Shown: positions 1-7,200, counted from the stretch's first letter. The stretch is 8,185 nucleotides of DNA from an uncultured Acidobacteriota bacterium (GCA_937880585.1 CALFMR010000222.1:1-8185), one strand, 5' to 3'. Notes: a model not told the origin generated them from the letters alone. Numbers and translations: made by a program.

Positions 1-94
1 GGTCGAAATCAGCGACCTCAAGCACCGCGAGCGGGTGATGAAGTCGATTCAGAAAGTGGAAGGGGTGCTGGCCGTCGAACGCGCGAGCCGCTGA
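1..94 (+). CDS. C-terminal end of a Rel/Spo-type (p)ppGpp synthetase/hydrolase (ACT domain), partial
   Basis: The gene enters from the left edge. The first whole codon is at position 2 and the stop is TGA at 92-94, leaving 30 residues that run from VEISDLKHRERV to GVLAVERASR. The pattern (valine-rich strand, a helix with a basic H-x-x-R-V, then G-V-L-x-V-x-R at the very end) is that of the last strand-helix-strand of the ACT domain closing RelA/SpoT homologues, which make and degrade the alarmone (p)ppGpp. Only this tail is visible, so hydrolase and synthetase activity cannot be judged. Other proteins with a C-terminal ACT domain are possible, but the close match in spacing and ending makes Rel/Spo the best reading. 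It converges with ridA, the stops lying about 43 nt apart. Confidence 0.68.
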   Translation, partial: VEISDLKHRERVMKSIQKVEGVLAVERASR

Positions 95-111
95 TCGTGC
101 GCGCCGGTCTT

Positions 112-134
112 CGGCGGTTCCGATTCGTCCGCCG
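112..134. terminator. Weak hairpin between converging genes
   Basis: Between the stop of the Rel/Spo-like gene and the stop of ridA, CGGCGG (112-117) can pair with CCGCCG (129-134) around an 11-nt loop. Its position between converging genes suits a shared terminator, but there is no T tract on either side and the stem has only 6 bp, so this is a weak candidate. Confidence 0.2.
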
Positions 135-137
135 CGT

Positions 138-530
138 TCAGGGCGCGGCCGCGATGAGCTCGATTTCGACGCGCGCTCCTCGCGGCAGGGCCGTCACTTC
201 GACCGTTGCGCGAGCCGGGGCCGGCTCGGGGAAGTGCTCCGCGTAAATCGCGTTCATCGTCGCGAAATCCGCGAGGTCGCACAAGTACACCGTGGTCTTG
301 AGGACGCGGGCGAACGACGAGCCCGCCGCGTCGAGCACGGCGCCCAGGTTCTTCAGCACCTGGCGCGTCTCGGCGGCGACACCACCCGGGACGAGCGCGC
401 CCGTGGCCGCGTCGATGGCGATCTGTCCGGAGAGGAAGACGAGGCCCGACGAGACGATGGCCTGGCTGTACGGGCCGATGGCCGCCGGCGCGGCCGGCGT
501 GGCGACGGCCTGTCGATCGGCGGGCGTCAT
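138..530 (-). CDS. ridA: RidA family reactive imine/enamine deaminase (2-iminobutanoate/2-iminopropanoate deaminase)
   Basis: The 130-residue product matches RidA (YjgF/YER057c/UK114) in length and from end to end. Family landmarks are G-P-Y-S-Q (residues 19-23), F-L-S-G-Q-I (32-37), the D-F-A-T-M-N helix (88-93) and P-A-R-A-T-V-E-V (105-112). By alignment with the E. coli protein, Arg107 corresponds to the catalytic Arg105 that holds the substrate carboxylate, Glu122 to Glu120 and Tyr21 to Tyr17, so it should be active. RidA is a cytosolic trimer that hydrolyses reactive imines released by PLP enzymes such as threonine dehydratase, protecting other PLP enzymes from damage. The ATG at 530-528 begins 15 nt after the rpmB stop and lacks a clear Shine-Dalgarno, so it is probably co-transcribed with rpmB and may depend on translational coupling. 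Confidence 0.93.
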   Translation of the reverse strand: MTPADRQAVATPAAPAAIGPYSQAIVSSGLVFLSGQIAIDAATGALVPGGVAAETRQVLKNLGAVLDAAGSSFARVLKTTVYLCDLADFATMNAIYAEHFPEPAPARATVEVTALPRGARVEIELIAAAP

Positions 531-545
531 GGACGGTCCGATCGG

Positions 546-737
546 TCAGGCGGCTTTGACGACCTTATTGGAGCGGATGCAGCGCGTGCAGACGCGGATC
601 CGGCGGACGGCGCCGTTGACGACAGCGCGGACGCGCTGGAGATTGGGCTCGAACCGGCGTGCCCGGACGTTGTGCGCGTGACTGAGCGTCCGGCCCACGA
701 CCGGCGTCTTGCCACAGACCTCACAGTGCTTAGCCAT
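546..737 (-). CDS. rpmB: 50S ribosomal protein L28 (bL28), zinc-binding form
   Basis: The 63-residue basic protein opens M-A-K-H-C-E-V-C-G-K and continues G-R-T-L-S-H-A-H-N, the typical start of bacterial L28, a structural protein of the large ribosomal subunit. Four cysteines in two CxxC pairs (C5, C8 and C50, C53) make this the zinc-binding C+ version; in bacteria with both forms, the C- paralogue replaces it under zinc starvation through Zur. Length is normal for the short form. The ATG at 737-735 is preceded by AGGA (tcct on the plus strand at 747-750) with 9 nt spacing, and a -10 element lies about 50 nt upstream. It leads an apparent two-gene unit with ridA. Pairing L28 with RidA instead of L33 (rpmG) is not the E. 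coli arrangement. Confidence 0.97.
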   Translation of the reverse strand: MAKHCEVCGKTPVVGRTLSHAHNVRARRFEPNLQRVRAVVNGAVRRIRVCTRCIRSNKVVKAA

Positions 738-785
738 GTTGGGTAGTCCTACAACCGACGCCCAGAACGCGTCGCGAAACGTCCA

Positions 786-794
786 AGTATAGCA
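786..794 (-). promoter_or_regulatory. Probable extended -10 promoter of rpmB-ridA
   Basis: Read on the minus strand, this is TGC-TATACT: a TATACT hexamer (five of six matches to TATAAT) preceded by TGn, the extended -10 signature of sigma70-type promoters. It stands out because the surroundings are very GC-rich. No good -35 is visible upstream, which an extended -10 can tolerate. Transcription would start near 780, giving a leader of about 40 nt before the rpmB ATG. Confidence 0.5.
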
Positions 795-929
795 AACCCC
801 GCGCCTCTCGCGTGCGCGACATCGGGGCGAAATCGCCGCGAACCTTCGCGCCGCAGGATCGTCTAACTGGAAACCACGGGCTCAGCCATCCCGGCGCCGG
901 TATTTCTGGCAGGGGGGCAGGCCGCGTGG

Positions 930-1003
930 GCGTCCGGGGCCAGGATGTTGCTGGAGGTCAGCATACGGACTGGCCGGGTGGTGAAAGAATGACAGCCGGA
1001 CGC
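930..1003 (+). ncRNA. Candidate structured RNA element (nested helices), unrecognised
   Basis: Three perfectly complementary helices nest inside one another. GCGTCCGG (930-937) pairs with CCGGACGC (996-1003). Directly inside it GGCCAG (938-943) pairs with CTGGCC (970-975), continuous with the first helix on its 5' side. Inside that TGCTG (949-953) pairs with CAGCA (959-963) closing a GAGGT loop. A purine-rich stretch with GGTGGTGAAAGAAT (978-991) is left as a 3' side bulge. The layout resembles a compact aptamer or small RNA, and it lies 127 nt upstream of the DksA-like gene. Helices of this size occur by chance in GC-rich DNA, no known family was matched, and the strand is assumed: the minus strand would fold almost as well. 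Confidence 0.25.
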
Positions 1004-1049
1004 GCCGCTCGCGAGACGTTTTGAGGTCCAGGGCGGTTCCTTGATCGGG

Positions 1050-1055
1050 TATAGT
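1050..1055 (+). promoter_or_regulatory. Possible -10 element for the DksA-like gene
   Basis: TATAGT (1050-1055) is the best -10 hexamer upstream of the gene at 1131 and lies at the start of an AT-richer patch (1050-1072). There is no good -35 at 16-18 nt. TTGAGG at 1021-1026 is spaced 23 nt away, too far. A second option is TTGCTT (1067-1072) with TACGAA (1089-1094) at 16 nt spacing. The first would give a leader of about 70 nt. Confidence 0.28.
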
Positions 1056-1118
1056 TGGCATTTTTATTGCTTCGTGCGAAAGCCATCATACGAATAGCGG
1101 GCACGAATAGAGCGGAGC

Positions 1119-1126
1119 GGGAGGAG
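1119..1126 (+). promoter_or_regulatory. Ribosome binding site of the DksA-like gene
   Basis: GGGAGGAG lies 4 nt before the ATG at 1131. It is a strong Shine-Dalgarno at slightly short spacing and supports this start over later in-frame methionines. Confidence 0.75.
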
Positions 1127-1130
1127 CATC

Positions 1131-1571
1131 ATGAGTCCACGGACGAGTCAGACGGAAATGGCCCGGGAGCGCTACATCGAGCTGAAGCGCATCCTCGAGG
1201 ATCGTCGCCGCGAAATCCTGAATGAAGTGCAGGAAAAGATGCGCGACGTCCGCGCGGTTGGTGCGTCGGGTGAAGGCGTGCTGGACGACGCCGAGTCGTC
1301 CGAGGCCGACATCCAGGACGACATCGAGCTCGCACTCATCCAGATGAAGTCCGAGACGCTCCACAAGATCGAAGAGGCGCTGGCGCGCCTCGACGAGAAG
1401 ACCTACGGCTACTGCTTCGAGTGCGGCGACGAGATCTCGGAGCGCCGGCTACGGGCGCTGCCGTTCGCGGTCCGCTGCAAGGACTGCGAGGAGGCCCGCG
1501 AAGTCGCCGAGCAGCGCGCACGCCAGGCGTCGCAGCGTCGCTCGTCCGGGTTCCTGATCGATTTGAACTAA
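1131..1571 (+). CDS. TraR/DksA family C4 zinc-finger protein (RNA polymerase secondary-channel regulator)
   Basis: The 146-residue product has the DksA layout: two charged helices (about residues 8-38 and 54-92) forming a coiled coil, a zinc finger with C-F-E-C (96-99) and C-K-D-C (117-120), and a C-terminal helix. The segment H-K-I-E-E-A-L through Y-G-Y-C matches the end of the DksA coiled coil closely. DksA proteins insert the coiled coil into the RNA polymerase secondary channel and, with ppGpp, tune rRNA and amino-acid promoters. Ungapped back-alignment from the first zinc cysteine places D-D-A-E-S-S where E. coli has D71-P-V-D74-R-A76, so the tip motif DxxDxA reads DxxExS here. It may therefore not replace DksA fully. 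The C-terminus ends in a short Arg/Ser-rich tail. It precedes lon by 173 nt on the same strand and may or may not be co-transcribed. Confidence 0.88.
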   Translation: MSPRTSQTEMARERYIELKRILEDRRREILNEVQEKMRDVRAVGASGEGVLDDAESSEADIQDDIELALIQMKSETLHKIEEALARLDEKTYGYCFECGDEISERRLRALPFAVRCKDCEEAREVAEQRARQASQRRSSGFLIDLN

Positions 1572-1593
1572 CCGGCGTCCCTGCCCTCCACGA

Positions 1594-1627
1594 TCGCGCG
1601 GGCTCCGCCGGCAGCGGGGCCGCGCGA
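1594..1627 (+). terminator. GC-rich hairpin after the DksA-like gene
   Basis: TCGCGCGG (1594-1601) pairs with CCGCGCGA (1620-1627). After a one-base bulge at G1602 a further five pairs follow (1603-1607 with 1615-1619, including one G-T). It begins 22 nt past the stop codon. No T run follows (taatatcgccc), so it is either an imperfect terminator or a 3'-end stabilising structure; read-through into lon is possible. Confidence 0.33.
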
Positions 1628-1636
1628 TAATATCGC
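1624..1636. promoter_or_regulatory. Palindrome over a possible lon -10 element
   Basis: GCGATA-A-TATCGC is a 13-bp inverted repeat with 6-bp arms around one central base. It contains GATAAT (1626-1631), a five-of-six match to TATAAT and the only AT-rich patch between the DksA-like gene and lon. Transcription from it would start near 1638, giving a leader of about 105 nt. No -35 is recognisable. The palindrome could be an operator, or chance around an AT-rich hexamer; it also overlaps the right arm of the preceding hairpin. Confidence 0.3.
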
Positions 1637-1710
1637 CCGGTCCCGCGCCCTTTCACCTCTGACGCCCACGGCCGCGCCGACGCGCGGCCCGGGCGGTAAG
1701 CACCGGGCTG

Positions 1711-1738
1711 CCTCCCACGGCCGTCCGGCACGGGAGGA
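1711..1738 (+). promoter_or_regulatory. lon ribosome binding site with a complementary masking arm
   Basis: The Shine-Dalgarno GGGAGGA (1732-1738) stands 6 nt before the lon ATG at 1745, a strong site that fixes the start. CCTCCC (1711-1716) is perfectly complementary to GGGAGG (1732-1737) across a 15-nt loop, so the leader could fold to hide the site. The binding site is well supported. The masking hairpin is visible as complementarity only, and its regulatory meaning is inference. Confidence 0.5.
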
Positions 1739-1744
1739 ACGCTC

Positions 1745-4171
1745 ATGAGCGAAGAGATCGTCTCCACGGCCCCGGCCGAGCGCTCGTACCAGGTGCCCAC
1801 CGACGTACCGGTCCTGCCGCTCCGCGACACCGTCCTGTTTCCCAACTCCTTCATGCCGCTCGCCGTGGCGCGCGAGTCGTCGGTCCGCCTGATCGACGAC
1901 GCCATCGCCGGCGCGAAGGTCATCGGCGTCTTCACGCAGCGCGAGCCCACGCAGGAAGATCCCGGGCAGGCGGACCTCTATCCCGTCGGCACGCTCACCC
2001 ACATCCACAAGATGTTCAAGTTGCCCGACGGCAGCCTGCGCCTGATCGTCCAGGGCCTCGCGCGCATCCGGCTCGACCAGGTCACGGCCACCCGGCCGTA
2101 TCTGCGCGGCGACATCAGCGAGCTCGTCGACGTCATTGCCGAGGCCGATCGGCTGGAGATCGACGCGCTCGAGCGCAACATCCGATCGAACTTCAGCCAG
2201 GTCGTGCAGCTCTCGCCGGTGCTCTCCGAGGACCTCAACGCCCTCGCGATGAACATCGCCGACGTCTCGCGCCTGACCGACTTCATCGCGTCCAGCTTGA
2301 GCTCGATCGGCACGTCCGTGAAGCAGGAGCTCCTCGAAGCCGCCGACGTGCGCGTGCGTATGGACCAGCTCAACCGGCTCCTGACCAAGGAGCTGGAGGT
2401 CCTCGAGCTCGGGTCGAAGATCCAGTCGCAGGTGCAGTCGGAGGTCGGCAAGGGCCAGCGCGAGTACTTCCTGCGCGAGCAGATGAAGGCGATTCAGAAG
2501 GAGCTCGGCGAGGGCGACGATCAGGCCAAGGAAATCGAAGAGCTGCGCGAGAAGATCGACGCGGCCGGCATGCCGGAGGATGTGAAGAAGGAAGCGCTGC
2601 GCGAGCTCGATCGGCTCTCCAAGATGCCGGCGGCCGCGGCCGAGTACACGGTCGCCCGCACCTACATCGACTGGCTCATCGCGCTGCCCTGGGCCAAGCG
2701 GACCGAGACGGTCATCGATCTGGCGCGCACCAAGGCCGTGCTCGACGCCGATCACTCGGGGCTCGAGCGCGTGAAGGATCGCATCCTCGAGTACCTCGCG
2801 GTGCGCAAGCTGAAGCCCGACGTGCAGGGACCGATCCTCTGCTTCGTCGGCCCGCCCGGCGTCGGCAAGACCTCGCTCGCCAAGTCGATCGCCAACGCGC
2901 TCGACCGGAAGTTCGTGCGCGTCTCGCTCGGCGGCATGCGCGACGAGGCGGAAATCCGCGGCCACCGGCGCACGTACATCGGTGCGCTGCCCGGCCAGAT
3001 CATTCAGGGTCTGCGCCGCGCCGAGTCGCGCAATCCGGTGTTCATCCTGGACGAGATCGACAAGCTCGGCTCGGACTTCCGCGGCGATCCGGCGTCGGCA
3101 TTGCTCGAGGTTCTCGATCCCGAGCAGAACAACACGTTCCGCGACCACTACCTCGATGTGCCGTTCGATCTGTCGGAGGTGCTCTTCATCACGACCGCCA
3201 ACGTGCTCGACACGATTCCCGCGCCGCTGCGCGACCGCATGGAAGTGCTCGAGCTCGCCGGCTACACCGAGGAGGAGAAGCTCCGCATCGCGCAGGACCA
3301 TCTCGTCGGACGCCAGGTCGCCAACCACGGGCTGACGCCCGAGCAGGCGACGTTCACCGACGAGGCGATCGCGGCCATCATCCGTGGTTACACGCGCGAG
3401 GCCGGCGTCCGCAATCTCGAGCGGGAGATCGGCTCGATCTGCCGCAAGATCGCGCGCCGCCAGGCCGAAGGCGAGACGGCTCCGGTCACCGTGACGCCGG
3501 AGCTCGTCGTCGAGCTGCTCGGCGCGCCGCGCCATCTCGACGAGGAGATCAAGGACCGGACGAAGGATCCGGGCGTCGCCATCGGCCTCGCCTGGACACC
3601 GGTCGGCGGCGACGTCCTCTTCGTCGAGGTCTCACGCATGTCCGGATCGAGCCAGCTGACGCTCACCGGCCAGCTCGGTGACGTCATGAAGGAGTCAGCC
3701 CGCATCGCCCTGTCCTGGTTCCGCGCGCACGCCTCGCGCTACGGCGTGGATCCGGCGTTCTACAAGGACTCGGAGCTGCATGTCCACGTGCCGGCCGGCG
3801 CGATTCCCAAAGATGGTCCGTCGGCGGGGGTGACGATGGTCACGGCGCTGGCCTCGGCGCTGTCCGGTCGACCCGTGCGCGGCGACCTGGCGATGACCGG
3901 CGAGATCACGCTCTCCGGTCGCGTGCTACCGGTGGGCGGCATCAAAGAGAAGGTGCTGGCCGCGCGGCGGATGGGGCTGCGCGAGGTCATTCTGCCGAAG
4001 CAGAACGAGAAGAACATTCTCGAGGACCTCACGCCCGAACAACGCCGCGACATGACGTTCCACTACGTCGAGGAGATGGACGACGTCCTGCGCATCGCGC
4101 TCACGCCGGCGCTTCGGCGTATCGAGACACCGCGCCAGGACGATCAGCGGCCGCGTTTCAGTTTGGCGTGA
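1745..4171 (+). CDS. lon: ATP-dependent protease Lon (LonA, Ser-Lys peptidase)
   Basis: The 808 residues give full-length LonA. An N-terminal substrate-binding domain (about 21-220, beginning V-P-V-L-P-L-R-D) is followed by a helical linker (about 225-300), then the AAA+ module with Walker A G-P-P-G-V-G-K-T (369-376), Walker B F-I-L-D-E-I-D (433-439), a sensor-1 asparagine (N486) and a probable arginine finger (R498). The C-terminal protease domain has Ser693 in K-D-G-P-S-A-G and Lys736 in G-G-I-K-E-K, 43 residues apart as in E. coli (Ser679/Lys722), so the dyad is intact. Lon is a soluble cytosolic hexamer that unfolds and degrades misfolded proteins and selected regulators. The start follows a strong Shine-Dalgarno, and a terminator lies 30 nt downstream, so lon is probably the last gene of its transcript. 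The tail (about 790-808) is short and polar. Confidence 0.98.
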   Translation: MSEEIVSTAPAERSYQVPTDVPVLPLRDTVLFPNSFMPLAVARESSVRLIDDAIAGAKVIGVFTQREPTQEDPGQADLYPVGTLTHIHKMFKLPDGSLRLIVQGLARIRLDQVTATRPYLRGDISELVDVIAEADRLEIDALERNIRSNFSQVVQLSPVLSEDLNALAMNIADVSRLTDFIASSLSSIGTSVKQELLEAADVRVRMDQLNRLLTKELEVLELGSKIQSQVQSEVGKGQREYFLREQMKAIQKELGEGDDQAKEIEELREKIDAAGMPEDVKKEALRELDRLSKMPAAAAEYTVARTYIDWLIALPWAKRTETVIDLARTKAVLDADHSGLERVKDRILEYLAVRKLKPDVQGPILCFVGPPGVGKTSLAKSIANALDRKFVRVSLGGMRDEAEIRGHRRTYIGALPGQIIQGLRRAESRNPVFILDEIDKLGSDFRGDPASALLEVLDPEQNNTFRDHYLDVPFDLSEVLFITTANVLDTIPAPLRDRMEVLELAGYTEEEKLRIAQDHLVGRQVANHGLTPEQATFTDEAIAAIIRGYTREAGVRNLEREIGSICRKIARRQAEGETAPVTVTPELVVELLGAPRHLDEEIKDRTKDPGVAIGLAWTPVGGDVLFVEVSRMSGSSQLTLTGQLGDVMKESARIALSWFRAHASRYGVDPAFYKDSELHVHVPAGAIPKDGPSAGVTMVTALASALSGRPVRGDLAMTGEITLSGRVLPVGGIKEKVLAARRMGLREVILPKQNEKNILEDLTPEQRRDMTFHYVEEMDDVLRIALTPALRRIETPRQDDQRPRFSLA

Positions 4172-4203
4172 ACCCGCGCCGCAGGCGTCGGGCCGACAGA
4201 CAG

Positions 4204-4246
4204 CAACGCCGGGACCGCCACGTGGCCGTCCCGGCGTTGTCGTTTT
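4204..4246 (+). terminator. Rho-independent terminator of lon
   Basis: CAACGCCGGGAC (4204-4215) pairs perfectly over 12 bp with GTCCCGGCGTTG (4228-4239). The loop contains the palindrome GCCACGTGGC (4217-4226), which can extend the hairpin. It is followed by tcgTTTT (T run 4243-4246), so it faces the plus strand and closes lon. On the minus strand no T tract follows, so for the converging efflux operon it would act weakly if at all. Confidence 0.85.
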
Positions 4247-4263
4247 CTGGAAATTCGAGTTGT

Positions 4264-7200
4264 CTACTTCGCGGCCGAGCGGCCGAGCTCCTGGCCGACC
4301 GTCATCGAGATGGCCTCGCCGTGCCCCCGCAGCCGCGCGCTCAGCGCCTCCATGTAGAGATAGAACACGGGCGTGATGTAGAGCGTGAGCGTCTGCGATA
4401 CGACGAGGCCGCCGACGACCGCCAGGCCGAGCGGCCGGCGCGCCTCGGCGCCCGCGCCCCAGCCGAGCGCGATCGGCAGCGTGCCGACGAGCGCCGCCAT
4501 CGTCGTCATCATGATCGGGCGGAAGCGGACGAGGCACGCTTCGTACATCGCATCGGCCGCGCCCTTGCCTTCTTTGCGCTGCGCCTCGATCGCGAAGTCG
4601 ATCATCATGATGGCGTTCTTCTTCACGAGGCCGACGAGCATGATGACGCCGACGAAGGCGTAGATGTTCAGGTCCACGCGGAAGAGCAGCAGCGTCAGGA
4701 GCGCGCCGAGGCCGGCGGCCGGCAGGCCGGACAGAATCGTGAGCGGGTGGATGAAGCTCTCGTAAAGGATCCCCAGCACCACGTAGATCACGAAGATCGC
4801 CATGAGCAGGATGATGCCCAGCCCGCGCGTCGAGTCCTGGAACGCCTGCGCGGTGCCCTGGAAGCTCGTAGCCACCGTGGCCGGCAGCATATCGGTCGCG
4901 ACGGTCTCGACGCGGTTGACCGCGTCGCCGAGCGCGACACCCGGCGGCAGGTTGAACGAGATGGTGACCGACGGCACCTGGCCGGTGTGGTTCACCGAGA
5001 GCGGTCCGACGCCGGACGTCACGTCGACGACGCTCGAGAGCGGCACCTGACGGCCATCGCTCGCGCGGATGTAGAGCAGGCCGAGGGCGCTCGCGTCCCG
5101 CTGGTACTCGGGCGCGACGCGCATGATCACCTGGTAGGTATTGTCGGGCGCGTAGATCTGCGACACCTGCCGCTCGCCGAACGCGTTCGACAAGGCGCCT
5201 TCCACCTGGTCTGCGGTGAGGCCCAGCGCCGAGATGCGATCGCGGTGGAGCGTCACGTTGACTTGCGGGTTGGTGAGCTGCAGGTCGCTCGATACGTCGA
5301 CGAGGCCCGGCACCGTGTGCAGCTTGGCTTCGAGCTTCTCGGCCGCGTCGTAGAGCTCGGTCGTATCGCTGTCCTGCAGCGTGAACTGGTACTGGCCGCG
5401 CGCCGAGCGGCCGCCGATGTTGATCACCGGCGGATTGGTGAGATACGCGCGGATGCCGGGCAGGTTGTTGAGCTTCGGCCGCAGTTCCTCGATGACTTCG
5501 TCGGCTGACAGAGCGCGCTGATCGCGCGGTTTGAGCTCAATCTGCAGGCGGCCGCCGTTGGTGCCGCTGAAGCCGCCGATTGACGAGGTGACCGACTGCA
5601 CGTTCGGATCGGCGCGGATGACGGAGGTCACCTCGAGCTGGTGCGCGACGAGCGCGTCATAGCCGAGCCCCTGCGCCACTTCCGTCTGCCCGTTCAACTG
5701 GCCGATGTCCTGGCTCGGGATGAAGCCCATCGGGATGATGCGGAAGCAGTAGACCGTCGCCACGAGCAGGAGGGCCGCGATGCCCATCGTGATCGCGTGG
5801 TGCGTCATCGCGATACGCAGCGTGCGCCCGTACGCGTCGCGCGTCCAGTCGAAAGCGCCTTCGATCGCCATGTACAGGCGGCCGTGCCGCGCGTCGCCCG
5901 GCGGCCGCAAGAAGCGCGCGGCGAGCATCGGCGTCAGGCTGATCGACACGAGGCCGGAGACGAGGATCGCGACGCCGATCGTGACGGCGAACTCGTGCAG
6001 CAGACGGCCGACGATGCCGCCCATGAACAAAATCGGAATGAAGACGGCCGTGAGCGACAGCGTCATCGACAGAATCGTGAACGCGATTTCCTCCGACCCG
6101 CGCAGCGCTGCCGTCATGGGGCTCTCGCCGTGCTCCATGTGCCGCACGATGTTCTCGAGCATGACGATCGCGTCGTCGACGACGAAGCCGACCGAGAGCG
6201 TCAAGGCCATCAGCGACAAGTTGTCGAGGCTGTAGTCGAGCAGTGACATCACCGCGAACGTGCCGACGATCGAGGCCGGTAACGCGAGGCTGGGGATGAT
6301 CGTGGCCGAGATGTTCCGCAGGAACAGGAAGATGACCAGGATGACGAGGACGACCGTCAGAATCAGCGTGAACTTGATGTCGTGCACCGAGTCGCGGATC
6401 GGCGCAGCCCGATCGGACCGGATGGCCAGCGACAGCGAGGCCGGCAGTTGCGACTGGATCGTCGGCAGGAGCGCGCGGATCGAGTCGACGATCTCCACCG
6501 TGTTCGTGCCCGGCTGCCGCTGGACGGCCATGTAGATCGTCCGTGAGTCGTTGTACCAGCTCGCCGTCTTGTCGTCCTCGACGCCGTCGTAGACGTTGGC
6601 GACCTCGTCGAGGCGGACCGGATGGCCGTTCTGGAAGGCGACGATGAGCCGCCGGTACGCCATCGCGTTCATGAGCTGGCCGTCGGCCTTCACGGTGAAC
6701 GTGCGGTCCGGCCCGTAGAGCGTGCCCGTCGGCCGGTTCACGTTGCCGAGGGTGATGGCCGAGGCGAGCTGGTCCATGTCCATGCCGCGCGCCGAGAGTT
6801 CATGGGGATCCACGTCGACGCGGACGGCGAACCGCTGCGCGCCGTAGACCTGCACCTGCGCGACGCCGGCGAGCGTCGAGATGCGCTGGCCGATCGCGTT
6901 TTCCGCGTAGTCGTTGATGTCCGAGAGCGGCAGCGTCGGCGAGCTCAGCGTCAGGAACAGGATCGGCGCATCGGCCGGATTCACCTTGCGGAAGGATGGC
7001 GGATCCGGCATGTCGGGCGGCAACTGCCGCGTCGTCCGCGAGATGGCGACCTGCACGTCCTGCGCGGCCGCGTCGATGTCGCGGTCGAGGTCGAACTGCA
7101 GCGTGATCGACGTGGTGCCGAGCGTGTTGCTCGAGCTGATCGACGTGATGCCGGGAATCGTGGCGAACTGCTTCTCGAGCGGCGTCGCCACCGCTGAGGC

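Larger units (their letters stand above)
738..1130. other. Intergenic region between divergent rpmB and DksA-like genes
   Basis: No convincing gene is present. One open frame of 70 codons (812-1024, plus strand) has no ribosome binding site and a low-complexity Gly/Arg/Ala composition typical of chance frames in GC-rich DNA. The region holds the rpmB promoter, a perfect inverted repeat CGCGAA-CC-TTCGCG (837-850), a possible GCCGG/CTGGC stem-loop (896-910, with one G-T pair), a nested helix set (930-1003, listed separately) and a promoter candidate for the downstream gene near 1050. I tried the common riboswitch, 6S, RNase P, SRP and tmRNA signatures by eye and recognised none. Confidence 0.6.

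Noticed and set aside
837..850. Inverted repeat CGCGAA-CC-TTCGCG upstream of rpmB
   Set aside because: It is perfect but only 6-bp arms of GC-rich sequence with a two-base centre, and no link to a promoter element is visible; similar palindromes are expected by chance at this base composition.
930..1003. Known riboswitch or housekeeping RNA (c-di-GMP, cobalamin, TPP, fluoride, 6S, SRP, RNase P, tmRNA)
   Set aside because: None of the conserved core sequences I could recall for these families is present, so only an unnamed candidate structure is reported.
812..1024. A 70-codon plus-strand frame in the rpmB to DksA-like intergenic region
   Set aside because: It has no Shine-Dalgarno, a Gly/Arg/Ala-rich chance composition, and overlaps the helix set at 930-1003. 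Comparative evidence would be needed to revive it.
1568..3535. A 655-codon open frame on the minus strand opposite lon
   Set aside because: It lies antisense to an unmistakable lon gene. Its composition is His/Arg/Asp/Leu-rich low complexity with no recognisable domain, as expected from the complement of GC-biased codons. Its length reflects GC content.
4168..5508. A 446-codon open frame on the plus strand opposite the RND pump, starting within 4 nt of the lon stop
   Set aside because: Lon and this frame meet as GTGA, which looks like coupling, but the frame runs through the lon terminator and then antisense to the pump. It is Arg/His/Asp/Glu-rich and matches nothing I recognise.
5641..6246. 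A 201-codon plus-strand frame inside the RND gene, and similar ones at 6622-7197 and 7437-7826
   Set aside because: All are antisense to clearly coding sequence, share the same Arg/Asp/His-rich composition and lack ribosome binding sites.
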